NCBI GenBank assembly: GCA_018222345.1
Contig: JAAFAL010000010.1
Span: forward strand, 1-44,399
Direction of reading: 5' to 3'
DNA from: a bacterium
GTDB lineage: Bacteria; Pseudomonadota; Gammaproteobacteria; Nevskiales; OUC007
Length of the DNA stretch: 44,399 bases
How positions within the stretch are numbered: position 1 is the stretch's first letter; each line of letters starts with the position of its first letter. The translations under genes and the position numbers were made by a program. The notes beneath the pieces were generated by a model, which made no database searches, was not told the origin of the DNA, and saw nothing but the letters and a program-made list of their open reading frames with translations. This document shows, one piece after another, positions 1-9,020 of this stretch.

Positions 1-29
1 GACATGTCCTGGAAAGCGCTGATGCCGTT

Positions 30-545
30 CTAAACCTTCAGCACCAGGCACACCTCAGCCAGTGGAGGCGCAGCACCTAAGGCATAAAAGTGCTGCTCGC
101 CATTGGCCAGCATCCATTCCATTGCTGCAAAGCCCTTGTGCGCCCAGTGCTCGTACCAGGCGCGGCGCTGATCCTTTGCCAGGGCCATGTCGTCTCGCAT
201 GTAGTGGAACACGCGCAAGATATTCAGTGGGTGCATGTCGGCCACGGCGATCTGCGAGAACGACCGAACCTGCGCGCGCAGATGCACGTCGTCCGGCAGT
301 AGCCGGCGCTCGGGATAGCGCTCTTCCAGATATTCGAGAATCGAAAACGATTGGGTAATCACCTGGTTGCCAACGCGCAGCGCCGGCACCAAGCCTTGCG
401 GGTTTAGCTCCAGGTATTCGGCGCTGTGCTGCTGGCCGGAGTCCTGATCGACAAACACCGGTTCGTAAGGCACGCCCTTGATGTTGAGCGCGATACGCAC
501 GCGGTGCGTGGAGACGCTGCGGTAGTAGGTGTAGAGCTTGAGCAT
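30..545 (-). CDS. maiA: Maleylacetoacetate isomerase (zeta-class GST), cut short by an in-frame amber codon
   Basis: The protein matches zeta-class glutathione transferases, which isomerise maleylacetoacetate to fumarylacetoacetate in tyrosine/homogentisate breakdown. It opens with an N-terminal thioredoxin-like fold (MLKLYTYYRS, then HRVRIALNIKG, the family's SxxxxRVRIAL active-site region) and has the NPQGLVPAL turn. The ATG at 545 is chosen because this motif follows it directly; the longer upstream reading has no family match. Only 171 residues are read before TAG at 32-30, against about 210 in the family. The stop falls where the family has Tyr in its CLVPQVYNA segment. The frame past it still reads N-G-I-S-A-F-Q-D-M to the window edge, so the gene is probably a recent nonsense mutant or contains a sequence error. 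It lies 4 bp after the kinase gene and probably shares its transcript. Confidence 0.8.
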   Translation of the reverse strand: MLKLYTYYRSVSTHRVRIALNIKGVPYEPVFVDQDSGQQHSAEYLELNPQGLVPALRVGNQVITQSFSILEYLEERYPERRLLPDDVHLRAQVRSFSQIAVADMHPLNILRVFHYMRDDMALAKDQRRAWYEHWAHKGFAAMEWMLANGEQHFYALGAAPPLAEVCLVLKV

Positions 546-549
546 GGGC

Positions 550-1476
550 TCATTGTGGAGTGGCGGCGGGCCAAAGCCAAGCCGCGCCGCGCACGCCAGA
601 CGCATCGCCGTGTTGTGCTTGGACGATGCGCGTGTGCAGAACGTCAGAGAAGACGTATTTCGGCAACCGTTGCGGCAAGTTGGTGTACAGCCGCTGGGTG
701 TTCGACAAGCCGCCGCCGAGCACGATTACTTCGGGGTCCAGCAGGTTGATCACGCTTGCCAGCGCGCGCGCCAAGCGGTCTTCGTAGCGCTCCAGGCAGG
801 CCGCCGCCAGTGGGTCATCATCTGCTGCGGCAACGATGTCTTGGCCCTTGCGCTGCGCATTGTTGTGCAGCTTGTAGTCCAGCTCCAAGCCGGTGCCGGA
901 CAGATACAGCTCCTGGCACCCCAATTGCCCGCACCAACATGGGTGGCCGGGGCTCTCGTGTGGGTCATCGCGCCGCGGCCAGGGCAGCGGGTTGTGGCCC
1001 CACTCGCCAGCGACACCGTTGGCACCTTGTAACAAGCGGCCATCAATGACGACGCCGCCACCGCAGCCTGTGCCCAGGATGGCGCCGAATACGCTTGCGG
1101 CGCCAGCCGCCGCACCATCTGTTGCCTCGGACAATGCGAGGCAATCCGCATCGTTGGCAGTGCGCACGTCGCGCCCCAGGTGCTTGCTGATATCGGTGGG
1201 GAAGGGTTTGCCGTTCATCACCACGGTGTTGGAGTTGCGCAACAGGCCGCTGCGCGGCGACAGGCTGCCGGGCGTGCAAATGCCCAGTGGGGCGCCGTCC
1301 AGGCCCAGTCCGCGCGTTACGGTTTCGACCAGCTCGCCAATCGTCTCGATAATGCCGTCGTAATCATGCCGCGGCGTGGCTGCGCGGCTGCGCGCCACAA
1401 CCTGCGAGGCCGGGTCGATGACCGCGGCCTCGATCTTGGTGCCGCCGAGGTCGATGCCGATTCTAAGCTCAGACAT
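550..1476 (-). CDS. mak: ROK-family fructokinase (Mak type)
   Basis: This cytoplasmic sugar kinase phosphorylates a hexose with ATP. It resembles E. coli Mak (manno(fructo)kinase) along its length. Visible are the ATP-binding start GIDLGGTK (residues 7-14), the catalytic-base region NDADCLALSEATDG, the GTGCGGG turn, EWGHNPLPW with the zinc-ligand His, and the ROK zinc motif CWCGQLGC followed by QE. The C-terminal HGDASGVRGAAWLW is typical of Mak. The start at 1476 puts GIDLGGTK near the N-terminus and gives 308 residues, the usual length; a longer ORF to 1545 has no match and would run into pilE. It sits 5 bp behind pilE and 4 bp before maiA. The exact sugar is inferred; fructose is most likely and N-acetylglucosamine or glucose is possible. 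Confidence 0.88.
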   Translation of the reverse strand: MSELRIGIDLGGTKIEAAVIDPASQVVARSRAATPRHDYDGIIETIGELVETVTRGLGLDGAPLGICTPGSLSPRSGLLRNSNTVVMNGKPFPTDISKHLGRDVRTANDADCLALSEATDGAAAGAASVFGAILGTGCGGGVVIDGRLLQGANGVAGEWGHNPLPWPRRDDPHESPGHPCWCGQLGCQELYLSGTGLELDYKLHNNAQRKGQDIVAAADDDPLAAACLERYEDRLARALASVINLLDPEVIVLGGGLSNTQRLYTNLPQRLPKYVFSDVLHTRIVQAQHGDASGVRGAAWLWPAATPQ

Positions 1477-1481
1477 TTGAG

Positions 1482-1907
1482 TTAGTTCGGCCAGCAATCC
1501 GCCGGCGTTTGCTGGCCGAAATGATTCAGTGTCAGGGTGGCGCAATTGGTGCCATCGGCCGTGTCGTTGTTTTGCGTGTCGCCGCTTTTGGCGGCTGCTG
1601 TAATGGTGTAGCCGGTTGTGCGGCCGCCAGTTTGGCTGTAGGCGATGGACACGTTGTAGTGCCCGCCACCGAGGCCGCTGCCTGAAATCGTGTTGTCGAA
1701 TTCGCCAGTGGCACTTTTGCTGCGCGACTGCTGCAACTGCTGGGCCAGGTCACCCAGCTCGGCAATCACATTGGCGCGGTTGGCACGTTGCACGTAGCTG
1801 ACATATGACGGAAAGGCGATTGCCGCCAAGATGCCGGCAATGGCCACCGTGATCAGCAATTCGATCAGCGAGAATCCAGGCTGTTGTATTGCCGGTTTGG
1901 CTGGCAT
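1482..1907 (-). CDS. pilE: Type IV pilin-like protein PilE (minor pilin)
   Basis: This 141-residue prepilin has the class III signal GFSLIELLITVAIAGILAAI: a short charged leader, cleavage after Gly, Phe at +1 and Glu at +5, then one hydrophobic helix that anchors it in the membrane before assembly. Two cysteines near the C-terminus (NCATL and DCWPN) fit the disulfide-bounded D-region. PilD would cleave and methylate it. As the last gene of the fimT-pilV-pilW-pilX-pilY1-pilE series it corresponds to the PilE minor pilin of Pseudomonas and Xanthomonas, which primes pilus assembly, rather than to the major pilin. The start codon shares one base with the pilY1 stop (TGATG), indicating coupled translation. 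Confidence 0.9.
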   Translation of the reverse strand: MPAKPAIQQPGFSLIELLITVAIAGILAAIAFPSYVSYVQRANRANVIAELGDLAQQLQQSRSKSATGEFDNTISGSGLGGGHYNVSIAYSQTGGRTTGYTITAAAKSGDTQNNDTADGTNCATLTLNHFGQQTPADCWPN

Positions 1908-4900
1908 CAGCGCAGTTCTCTCCAGGTCGCGCGTTGGCGTTCAAAGCCGCCAGGGGTGGCGACGACGGACGACACCGTACCATCTTCGCTGCGCGACAAG
2001 GTCACCTCTTTGCCGTCCTGGGTTAGCAGCACCGTGGGCACTGCGCTGATCGCGTCGTTGCGGATGCCGTTGGCAAAAATACCGTCGATAGTCTGGTCGA
2101 TAGGCGCCACAAAGGGGCGGCCGCCGGACGCGGACTCCAGCCGATAAACCACCGACGAGCCATCAAATGTGCATTGGCTGTCGGACGGCAACACCGTGGC
2201 AAAACTGATCTGGCCGTTGCGCAATGACGGGTCGCCAAAGATGCGCTCGCCTTCGTTGTCGCTGGCGCCAGCGACGATCAGGTCGAGATACCAACCCAAA
2301 TGCGTACCTGCGCCGGTGTTGAGTGCATTGCGATAGTTGACGGCGTTGTTGCTGGTCACGCGTAGCGTGGTCGGCTCGTCGTCACCATCGTTGTCGAGGT
2401 CGGCGCTGACAGTTCGTTCGTCGTCGATGGTTTGTTCCAGCAGGTCGCTCTGGTCGATGTCGGGTTGGGTGCCGGCGCTGTACTTGTCCCAGATCGAATA
2501 AAAGCTTTGCGTGGGTTGGCCGCTACTGGTCAGGTCTTCGACCTCATGGAATTTGCCGGTGCCAAACAGCACCAGAATATCTTCGACCGGATGCAAGCCG
2601 ACCTCGGGCCGTGTGGTGATGGGTTGATAGACGCCGGCAAGCACGGAGGAATTGACCAAGGGCTGGTTGTCGCTCACAAGCTTGAAGGCGAAGTCCCAGT
2701 TGTCGGAATCGCTGTCGTCCGTGTCGATGCGCCACATGTTGCCGCGCTCGTCACCGGCGTAGATGCGGTCGATGATGAAGTCGCCGTCCAGATCAACCGG
2801 CGCGGGGTCGGCCAAACCGTTGGGACGGCCATCATTGGTTTCGAAGTCTCCGGCAGTTCCTGTACCTGTCGGATCAGGCGCATCGATCGGGATGAGTGAC
2901 GCGTTGGTGCCGGTGAGCGGTGGCACCCAATTGCCAACACCGGTATCGAACACGCCGGCTTCGCCAGGTGCATTGATGGCGCCGGTTGCCAAGTCAACAA
3001 CGTATAACACCGCATTGCCGCTGGTGGATACGCCAAGGCCCAGCAGTTGGGCGTCGGTGTCTTGGGCAACGCCAATGTCCACATCGGTGGCGTGGTAGCC
3101 ATTGGCCAGCACGGCTGCCCAACGGCCGTCGGCCATGCGCGTGATGTTCGGCCGCGCAAGGGAAAAGCCCATGTCGGGGTGGCCGTATTGCAGGCCCGTT
3201 GGAATCTGGTCGTCGAGAAAGTCCGACACCGTAGTCGTGACAGTTTCCAGCGTTGGCAAGCCGGTGAGCGGCACCGAAATATTGGTGATGTCAGTCAGTG
3301 CAGCGGCAACGCCCGGGGAGATCGTGCCGATCAAGTTGATCACCGAGCCGACCGCTGAAAGTTCGCACAAACCGCCCAAACCCGTGACAGCCTTGCAGAT
3401 GTCCTGCACGGCTTGCAGCGACAGATCATCCAGAAATACCGGGTCGGCGAGGTCGCCGAGGAAGTCGTATAGGCCATCGGTGAGGATGCCCTGGACCAGC
3501 AACTTGGCGCTGACCGCCAAGCCGGGAATGCCGAGGCCGGAGGGCGAGTCGGTGAACTCCCACAGCACAATGTCCTCGGCCAGGTCGTTTTGTTGGGTGG
3601 TGGTGGTCGCGCTGGCAAAGTTGCCTGGTTCGGTCACGTCCAGCGCAAAATAGCCTTGGCCACCGGAGCCGAGGCCGCCGACCAACACGGTGCGCCAGCA
3701 GCGCTCGCCGCTGGGGCAGGCGGGGAAGCTGTCGTAGGCATCGACCACGCTGATTTCGCCATCGACAAAAGTGCTGGCGGTGTAGCCGGGGCTGGCAATG
3801 TCGGCGACGCGATGCAGTACGGCGCCCGGTACGTAGGCCAACAACTCCTCACCGGTGTTGGCGTCGAAGCCGTGCAACATGCCGTCGTTGCCACCCACGT
3901 AAACCATCTCGCGGCGGCTGGCGTGCGTGCTGCGGAAGTTGCTGTAGCTGGCGGCAGAGCCAGTGCCTTCGAGGTCGTCCGGATAGTCGAATGCCGGCGC
4001 GCCGACAAACACCGGCTCCGAACGATAGATCGGCCCCATTAGCGAACTGCGGTCGCGCAAGTCGCCGCCGTTCTGCGCTTCGTTGCTGCGGTCACCGCGG
4101 ATGTAGTCCACGCGCGCTTCCGACAAGTTGCGCGTCAGGCCCACCAAAAATGCAGCGTCAATACCGTCGGCTGCGCAAACGGTGGTGGCGGTCGTGCTGC
4201 GAATCTCGGTAAAGCTGGTGCCGGCCAGCGCCAGGACGGGGTCGAGGAATTCGTCACGCAGATCGGCCAGTGCCGTGACCACGCTGCCCGGCAATAGCGG
4301 GTTGTTTTCGATGGCGCTGTACAGCTCGTTCGCCGCATTGGCAGCAGCGGCAACGCCGGCCAGGGCTTCGTTGATTTCGCTGTCGAAACCGAGTTGTGTC
4401 AGTTGGTCGGTGCGCGCCTCGCACAGTGCGTCGGGTGCAAAGCGGATGCCACTACGCGTGCCCTGGTTAAAGGTCAGTATCAGCCGGTCTTCCCAGTTGC
4501 TGCCAGCTAAGTCGATATCCAGCCGATCGGCCGCGCTCCAACTGCGATTACCCAGCGAGCCATCCATATCCAGCTCGAAGGCTTCCAGGTCGCCCTCGGC
4601 GCTGTCGGTGTTGTAGCTGGCCAGATAAATCAGTTGATCGCTCAGGATTGCACCTGACTGGATGCCGATGCCCGATGTGCCCTGGCTGCGCCCAGCTGTG
4701 AGGTCTAGTGTGGCGCCAAACTTGTCGATGATGTCCGGATCGCCAACTGCGCAGGACGCACCACGCCCATTGAAGGCGGCGTGGGTGAGGTCATCCAACA
4801 AATGTTGCGGGTCAAAATCACCGGCGCCGTGCGTGGGGTTGGGCCACGCGAAGGTGCCGGCCGAGGTGGTCGGTGTGCTCACCGTGCCGTTGAGGCCCAA

Positions 4901-6370
4901 GTGCAGCACAAAAGTGGATACGAACTGGCGCGCATCCAGGGTGGCATCCAGGTCGCGCTCGAAGGCGTCCATGGCGACATCGCCCAGCGTGCCGCTGAAG
5001 CTGTCGGCGTAGGTGCCGCCGTCAAAACTGGTGTTGTCGTCGCCGTCGGCATTGGCTGCGCCGTTGGCATCGGGCGTGTTGACCACCGAAACGTTGCTGC
5101 CAGGCACGCCGTTGGCAACAGTGGCGACTACAGTCGCGCCATTCGCCGTATCGAATCCGTCAGTTGCCAAAATGGTCGCCGCTTGTTGGCAACTGCCGGC
5201 AGTGGCGTCGGGCAGGCGCGGGCAGTTGGTGTTGCCATACAAATTGGTGGTCGAACCATCGCAGGCAAAGTAATTTTTTGCATCGTCCAGCGCTTGCCGC
5301 AACGGCGTGCCTGCCGCCGTGCCGCGCACCGAGAAGATGGCATCCATAACGGCGCGGCGGTGGCCGGTGGTTTCATCGTCATTGAGGAAATCCATCTCGA
5401 CCTGCGCAGCGTTTGTACGGTTGACAGCGGCCGTGCCGAGGTAGATGTCTTGCACGCCGGCCATGAACGTGGAAAGCGACGCCTTGAGCGAATGTGCCCG
5501 CGAGCGGTGATATTGGAACCAGTTGGCAAAGTTTTGCAGCTCGGCGGCGTCGGTGATCTCGATTAGCGTCGGTGTGTCGTTGTCATCAATGACCGAATCA
5601 GCGTTTGTATCTGTCAGCACGTAGTAGTGCGGGATATACACGCGAAAGTCGCAGTTGCTTGTATCGAAGACGCAAACCGCAGCGAGATCGTGCTCTGCCG
5701 ACCGCAAATTGCCGTTGACGTCCATCACCGGCACGTCGATGTCCAAGCGGGCAGTCAAATTGATGACGCCGGCCGTGGGGTCGTAGGGGTCGAGACGCGC
5801 TGCAGTCGGCGTTGCGTCGGCAAAGGCAGCGCCTGTGGCATCCACGCCATATGGCCAAGGTTCATAAGTCTCAGTGGGGTCGTAGTACTGGCTGTTGAAT
5901 TCCGGGCTGTAGGCTTTCCAGGCGTTGTCGTAATCCGGATGCAGGTCAACACCGCCAAAGAACGGCCGGCCTACGCGTGACGCGATTGCGCCGTCGTTCC
6001 AATAATTGACAACCTCGAGCCGTGGCGCTGCCAGGCGATGCAGATGCGCATTGGTGTAAGCGCCATCGCTGATTGGTGCATCCGCTGGTAGCGGGATGGT
6101 CCACGCATAATCCAGCCCGCCCATGGGCAGCTTGGCCAGGGCGTCGGTATCGTCCATGAGCAAGTTGGACGACATCGACAGGGAGTCGTCCAGCATCAAT
6201 AGCAGCATGGGCGGTGGCGACACGCCGAGTTCGACCGGCGTAGGCGGGATTTCCGAACCATCGGGCGACAGTGCGTCCAGCGGTAAGTCCTGCGCGCTGG
6301 CCAGGCCGCTACCCAGCGCGAGCAGAGCGGCTGCCAATTGGGTGTGCATACGCGTATGCAGATGCGTCAT
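1907..6370 (-). CDS. pilY1: PilY1 type IV pilus tip adhesin with an extra insertion in its beta-propeller
   Basis: This 1487-residue exported protein is the tip adhesin and retraction modulator of type IV pili. A Sec signal peptide ends near ASA at residue 26. A von Willebrand factor A-like region starts with a metal-site motif DDSLSMS at 61-67. The C-terminal half is the PilY1 beta-propeller (YVGGNDGMLHGFDANTG, GYFALDV). The acidic loop DLDGDFIIDRIYAGD near residues 1190-1204 matches the family calcium loop; another acidic loop, DLDNDGDDEP, lies near residue 1320. Between WEFTD and PDMGFS an insertion of about 120 residues (about 942-1062) interrupts the propeller; it is helical-looking and has two cysteines. 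Start at 6370, 3 bp after the pilX stop; a second ATG seven codons in has no better ribosome site. It would work with PilV/W/X at the pilus tip. Confidence 0.93.
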   Translation of the reverse strand: MTHLHTRMHTQLAAALLALGSGLASAQDLPLDALSPDGSEIPPTPVELGVSPPPMLLLMLDDSLSMSSNLLMDDTDALAKLPMGGLDYAWTIPLPADAPISDGAYTNAHLHRLAAPRLEVVNYWNDGAIASRVGRPFFGGVDLHPDYDNAWKAYSPEFNSQYYDPTETYEPWPYGVDATGAAFADATPTAARLDPYDPTAGVINLTARLDIDVPVMDVNGNLRSAEHDLAAVCVFDTSNCDFRVYIPHYYVLTDTNADSVIDDNDTPTLIEITDAAELQNFANWFQYHRSRAHSLKASLSTFMAGVQDIYLGTAAVNRTNAAQVEMDFLNDDETTGHRRAVMDAIFSVRGTAAGTPLRQALDDAKNYFACDGSTTNLYGNTNCPRLPDATAGSCQQAATILATDGFDTANGATVVATVANGVPGSNVSVVNTPDANGAANADGDDNTSFDGGTYADSFSGTLGDVAMDAFERDLDATLDARQFVSTFVLHLGLNGTVSTPTTSAGTFAWPNPTHGAGDFDPQHLLDDLTHAAFNGRGASCAVGDPDIIDKFGATLDLTAGRSQGTSGIGIQSGAILSDQLIYLASYNTDSAEGDLEAFELDMDGSLGNRSWSAADRLDIDLAGSNWEDRLILTFNQGTRSGIRFAPDALCEARTDQLTQLGFDSEINEALAGVAAAANAANELYSAIENNPLLPGSVVTALADLRDEFLDPVLALAGTSFTEIRSTTATTVCAADGIDAAFLVGLTRNLSEARVDYIRGDRSNEAQNGGDLRDRSSLMGPIYRSEPVFVGAPAFDYPDDLEGTGSAASYSNFRSTHASRREMVYVGGNDGMLHGFDANTGEELLAYVPGAVLHRVADIASPGYTASTFVDGEISVVDAYDSFPACPSGERCWRTVLVGGLGSGGQGYFALDVTEPGNFASATTTTQQNDLAEDIVLWEFTDSPSGLGIPGLAVSAKLLVQGILTDGLYDFLGDLADPVFLDDLSLQAVQDICKAVTGLGGLCELSAVGSVINLIGTISPGVAAALTDITNISVPLTGLPTLETVTTTVSDFLDDQIPTGLQYGHPDMGFSLARPNITRMADGRWAAVLANGYHATDVDIGVAQDTDAQLLGLGVSTSGNAVLYVVDLATGAINAPGEAGVFDTGVGNWVPPLTGTNASLIPIDAPDPTGTGTAGDFETNDGRPNGLADPAPVDLDGDFIIDRIYAGDERGNMWRIDTDDSDSDNWDFAFKLVSDNQPLVNSSVLAGVYQPITTRPEVGLHPVEDILVLFGTGKFHEVEDLTSSGQPTQSFYSIWDKYSAGTQPDIDQSDLLEQTIDDERTVSADLDNDGDDEPTTLRVTSNNAVNYRNALNTGAGTHLGWYLDLIVAGASDNEGERIFGDPSLRNGQISFATVLPSDSQCTFDGSSVVYRLESASGGRPFVAPIDQTIDGIFANGIRNDAISAVPTVLLTQDGKEVTLSRSEDGTVSSVVATPGGFERQRATWRELR

Positions 6371-6373
6371 GGC

Positions 6374-6952
6374 TCAGTACCGCCGAATAAAGGTGGATTG
6401 CAGCACGCGCTGGCTGGCATCTTCGGTGCCGACACCCAGTGCGGTGACTTCGTAGAGGTAGCGGCGGGTTTCGTCGCCGCGGCCTAGCGTCAGGCTGTCG
6501 CGGATGATGCGCGCCTCGCGCACGAAATAGCGTGCCTTGTTGGCATGGTCGGTCACGTAGTTCTGCATGTCGGTGCCCTGCAGGGTTTCGGCGTCGGTTT
6601 TCCACTCGTCCAGTGTCAAGGCGATGTAATCGTCGGGGGTGTCGAATCGCGTCTCGGCAGCCGCAAGCACGAACACACCTGGGAAGCCTTCGCCGCGGCA
6701 TGGGGTGGATGCCACGCAGGTGAGGTCTTCGGGTAAATCTGCTTGCGAGTTGATCCAGATCTCGCCATCGCGCAATGCCATTTCGGCAGTTTGCGTGGCC
6801 AGTTGTGACTCGCGGTCGGAAAACGCCATGCGTTCCTGGCGCACCGTGGTGCTCAGCGTGGCGATACCCGCAATGGTCAGTACAAAAAGCATCACCAGGC
6901 TCACCATGAGCACGGCGCCGCGTTGCTGAAGCTGGAGTGGTGTGGTTCGCAT
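6374..6952 (-). CDS. pilX: Minor pilin assembly protein PilX
   Basis: The 192-residue product begins with a charged leader, QQRGAVLMVSLVMLFVLTI, and one transmembrane helix. It continues TTVRQERMAFSDRESQLATQ with AEMALRDGE, the conserved N-terminal region of PilX-type pseudopilins. PilX lacks the strict FTLIE signature but is treated as a minor pilin that bridges PilY1 to the PilV/PilW complex. It sits 3 bp upstream of pilY1 and 4 bp downstream of pilW in the same transcript. Family assignment is from the N-terminal signature and operon position; the C-terminal domain alone would not be diagnostic. Confidence 0.88.
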   Translation of the reverse strand: MRTTPLQLQQRGAVLMVSLVMLFVLTIAGIATLSTTVRQERMAFSDRESQLATQTAEMALRDGEIWINSQADLPEDLTCVASTPCRGEGFPGVFVLAAAETRFDTPDDYIALTLDEWKTDAETLQGTDMQNYVTDHANKARYFVREARIIRDSLTLGRGDETRRYLYEVTALGVGTEDASQRVLQSTFIRRY

Positions 6953-6956
6953 CGTG

Positions 6957-7787
6957 CTACCTCAGCAGGTTGCGCAGGCTGATCGTGCGCTGAAAACTGC
7001 GCTGCAAATCGGCCTCGGTTGTTGTGGTGTTGCCGGCCAATTGCGCCACCGACAGTGGCCGCGCGCCGCTGATGACCATGGTCAACTGCAAGGCGATGAC
7101 GGCGGACATGTCGAGGCCGGCGTTGTCCGCCGGCACAAAGCGGTTGGCGACGCCATCGCCGTCGGTGTCTTCGCCGAACAACACTTGCAGGTCGCGGCTG
7201 TCGGACGACAACGGCACCGCGCCGTTGGCATCCAGCGTGCCGACGCCGAGGCTATCGACCCGTGCGGTTTGGCAGTACAGCGCAAATTCCGACGCCTCGG
7301 TGGCGGCGGCTGCAGCGATGAAAAAGCTATCGACGGCGGTGTCGTTGCCATCCACATTCCCGCCTAGGCAGTCCTGCACGGTGCCATCGTCCAGCCCTTG
7401 GTAGCGCACGGTCAGGGTGTCGGTGTTGGCTTTGACCGCCGGCAGGGTCAGGTTGGTGGCGCCGGCAATGTTGACCACCACGCTGCGTGTCTGGTCGTCG
7501 GCAACAGCCGTGCCGTTGGTGCCGGCGACCGCCGGGTTGGTGCTGTCGAACACCAGGGCCGGCAACTGCTCTGGCGTGGTGCGCAAGCCGGTTTGGCGCA
7601 ATTGGTGGGCCAGCGCGTCGGCGGCAAAGCGGCTGTTTTCGGTCAGCCGTGCCTCGCCAATGATGATGTTGTTCGATGCCTGCGTGCCCGAAAACACCCG
7701 GATGATGCCGATGGACAGCAGCGAGCCTAGCAGCAGGCTGATCATGATTTCGACCAGCGACAAACCCTGTTGTGTGTGGCGGCTCAT
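6957..7787 (-). CDS. pilW: Minor pilin assembly protein PilW
   Basis: This 276-residue prepilin has the processing site QQGLSLVEIMISLLLGSLLS, with Gly at -1 and Glu at +5, followed by a single membrane helix and a long extracytoplasmic domain. The segment after the helix (ENSRFAADALAHQLRQTGLR) is characteristic of PilW. PilW forms the priming complex with PilV, PilX, FimT/FimU and PilE at the pilus tip. Its start overlaps the pilV stop by 4 bases (ATGA), so the two are probably translated in a coupled way. Length and position agree with other PilW proteins. Confidence 0.9.
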   Translation of the reverse strand: MSRHTQQGLSLVEIMISLLLGSLLSIGIIRVFSGTQASNNIIIGEARLTENSRFAADALAHQLRQTGLRTTPEQLPALVFDSTNPAVAGTNGTAVADDQTRSVVVNIAGATNLTLPAVKANTDTLTVRYQGLDDGTVQDCLGGNVDGNDTAVDSFFIAAAAATEASEFALYCQTARVDSLGVGTLDANGAVPLSSDSRDLQVLFGEDTDGDGVANRFVPADNAGLDMSAVIALQLTMVISGARPLSVAQLAGNTTTTEADLQRSFQRTISLRNLLR

Positions 7788-8281
7788 GGCACCACCTGCA
7801 GGTTCAGTGTCGGGTCTGCCGCGGTCACATCGCCGCTGCGATCTTCATCCCAAGCCAGGGCAATGGTGTAGGGCGTGCCGGTGTCGCATGGAGCAGGGCA
7901 GGTGACGCTGGCCTGTGCCGACGGCAAGCCGGTGGCTGTGTCGCCCAGGCGTTGGTACCACTGGTAGAGGTCAGCTGCTGCGAGTTCGGTGCCCGAACAA
8001 CTTGTCGCCGCAGGGAAGCTGGTCTGGCAGTCGTAACCGGGGTCGCTGGGCGCGTCTGCAGCCACATAGGCGCCGTCGCGCGCCGCGTCCAGGTTGGCGC
8101 GCATGCGGTCGGCGAGGTCAGTGGCAAACAGTGTGGCCTGCGAGCGGTAATAGGCGTCGTGGTTGGTGTTCAAGCCGTTGAGCTGAAGTGCCGCCATGCC
8201 CAGCAAGCCGACGGCCATGACAAAAGCCGTGATCAGCACTTCGATCAGCGTGACGCCGCGTTGATGCTGTTGCCGGGTCAT
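7784..8281 (-). CDS. pilV: Minor pilin assembly protein PilV
   Basis: The 165-residue product carries the class III prepilin signal QRGVTLIEVLITAFVMAVG (Gly at -1, Val at +1, Glu at +5) and a single hydrophobic helix. The continuation LLGMAALQLNGL, then YYRSQATLFATDLADRMRAN, is the PilV signature. Several cysteines in the globular part (DCQTSF, SCSGTE, TCPAPC) could form disulfides in the periplasm. It overlaps both neighbours by 4 bases (fimT stop/pilV start and pilV stop/pilW start). The role inferred from the family is part of the priming complex that starts type IV pilus assembly. Confidence 0.9.
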   Translation of the reverse strand: MTRQQHQRGVTLIEVLITAFVMAVGLLGMAALQLNGLNTNHDAYYRSQATLFATDLADRMRANLDAARDGAYVAADAPSDPGYDCQTSFPAATSCSGTELAAADLYQWYQRLGDTATGLPSAQASVTCPAPCDTGTPYTIALAWDEDRSGDVTAADPTLNLQVVP

Positions 8282-8913
8282 GCCGCACCGCCGAATCGGC
8301 AGGCCGCACTGGTGGCGGTTTCCGAGTCCAATTTGGTACGCACAGCGGCGCGTCCGGTGAGCGCCAGGGTGACGAAGCGGGCGCGCTCCAGCACGTCGGT
8401 GTCGTCACTAGTCGAGGATGTATCGTCAGCCATGCACAGCGCGAAGGTTGCCGGCGCACCGGTGAGTTGCCCGCGGCCATTGAAACCCACAGTGCCGCTG
8501 ACTGCTGCCGCGCCATTGCGGCGCAGGCTGGCATTATTTGCCAGCGGTGCTTGCACGCCCAACAGCACATCGCCAGTGCTGTTCAGCGTTCCATCGCCAT
8601 TGATGTCCACGTAAGTCAGCCAGCCGTTTTCCCATTGACTGCCGCTGCAGCCGCAGGCGCCAGTACCTTGATTGCTGGCGGTGCAGGCGGTGTCGGTGCC
8701 AGCCGCCGGGCGGGCGCACAAATTGACAGTGCGCCGGCGCTGCGTGGCCTCGGTGCGGGCGGTGGCCAGGTCGGCCAAGAATGTGTTGGCGATGGACGAG
8801 GTGCGATGTCGCATGACCATGTCGCCGAACGTAGGCGCAGCCAAGCTCACGACGATGGCTAATACCGCCACCGCGACGATGAGTTCGATCAGTGTAAAAC
8901 CAGAATTGCGCAC
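8278..8913 (-). CDS. fimT: FimT/FimU-like (GspH-type) pseudopilin, GTG start
   Basis: This is the first gene of the minor-pilin operon. The prepilin signal VRNSGFTLIELIVAVAVLAI has Gly at -1, Phe at +1 and Glu at +5. It is followed by APTFGDMV and the GspH-like block TFLADLATARTEATQRRR, with the NLCARP strand typical of FimT/GspH. I place the start at the GTG at 8913, giving a five-residue leader; the reading frame stays open to 9036, but that extension is cysteine-rich with no family match. Ribosome site is weak. The product has 211 residues with paired cysteines (ACTAS, ACGCSG). The operon promoter should lie in 8914-9030, next to the MITE-like element. Confidence 0.85.
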   Translation of the reverse strand: MRNSGFTLIELIVAVAVLAIVVSLAAPTFGDMVMRHRTSSIANTFLADLATARTEATQRRRTVNLCARPAAGTDTACTASNQGTGACGCSGSQWENGWLTYVDINGDGTLNSTGDVLLGVQAPLANNASLRRNGAAAVSGTVGFNGRGQLTGAPATFALCMADDTSSTSDDTDVLERARFVTLALTGRAAVRTKLDSETATSAACRFGGAA

Positions 8914-9020
8914 GTCAGTAGGTCGATAGCAGACGTTTTGAACCTGATTGCATGGTAAGCAAACTGCCGCTGCACAACGGGGATTGCAGACAATGCGCCA
9001 GCGCGGGCCGACAAGCGGCA

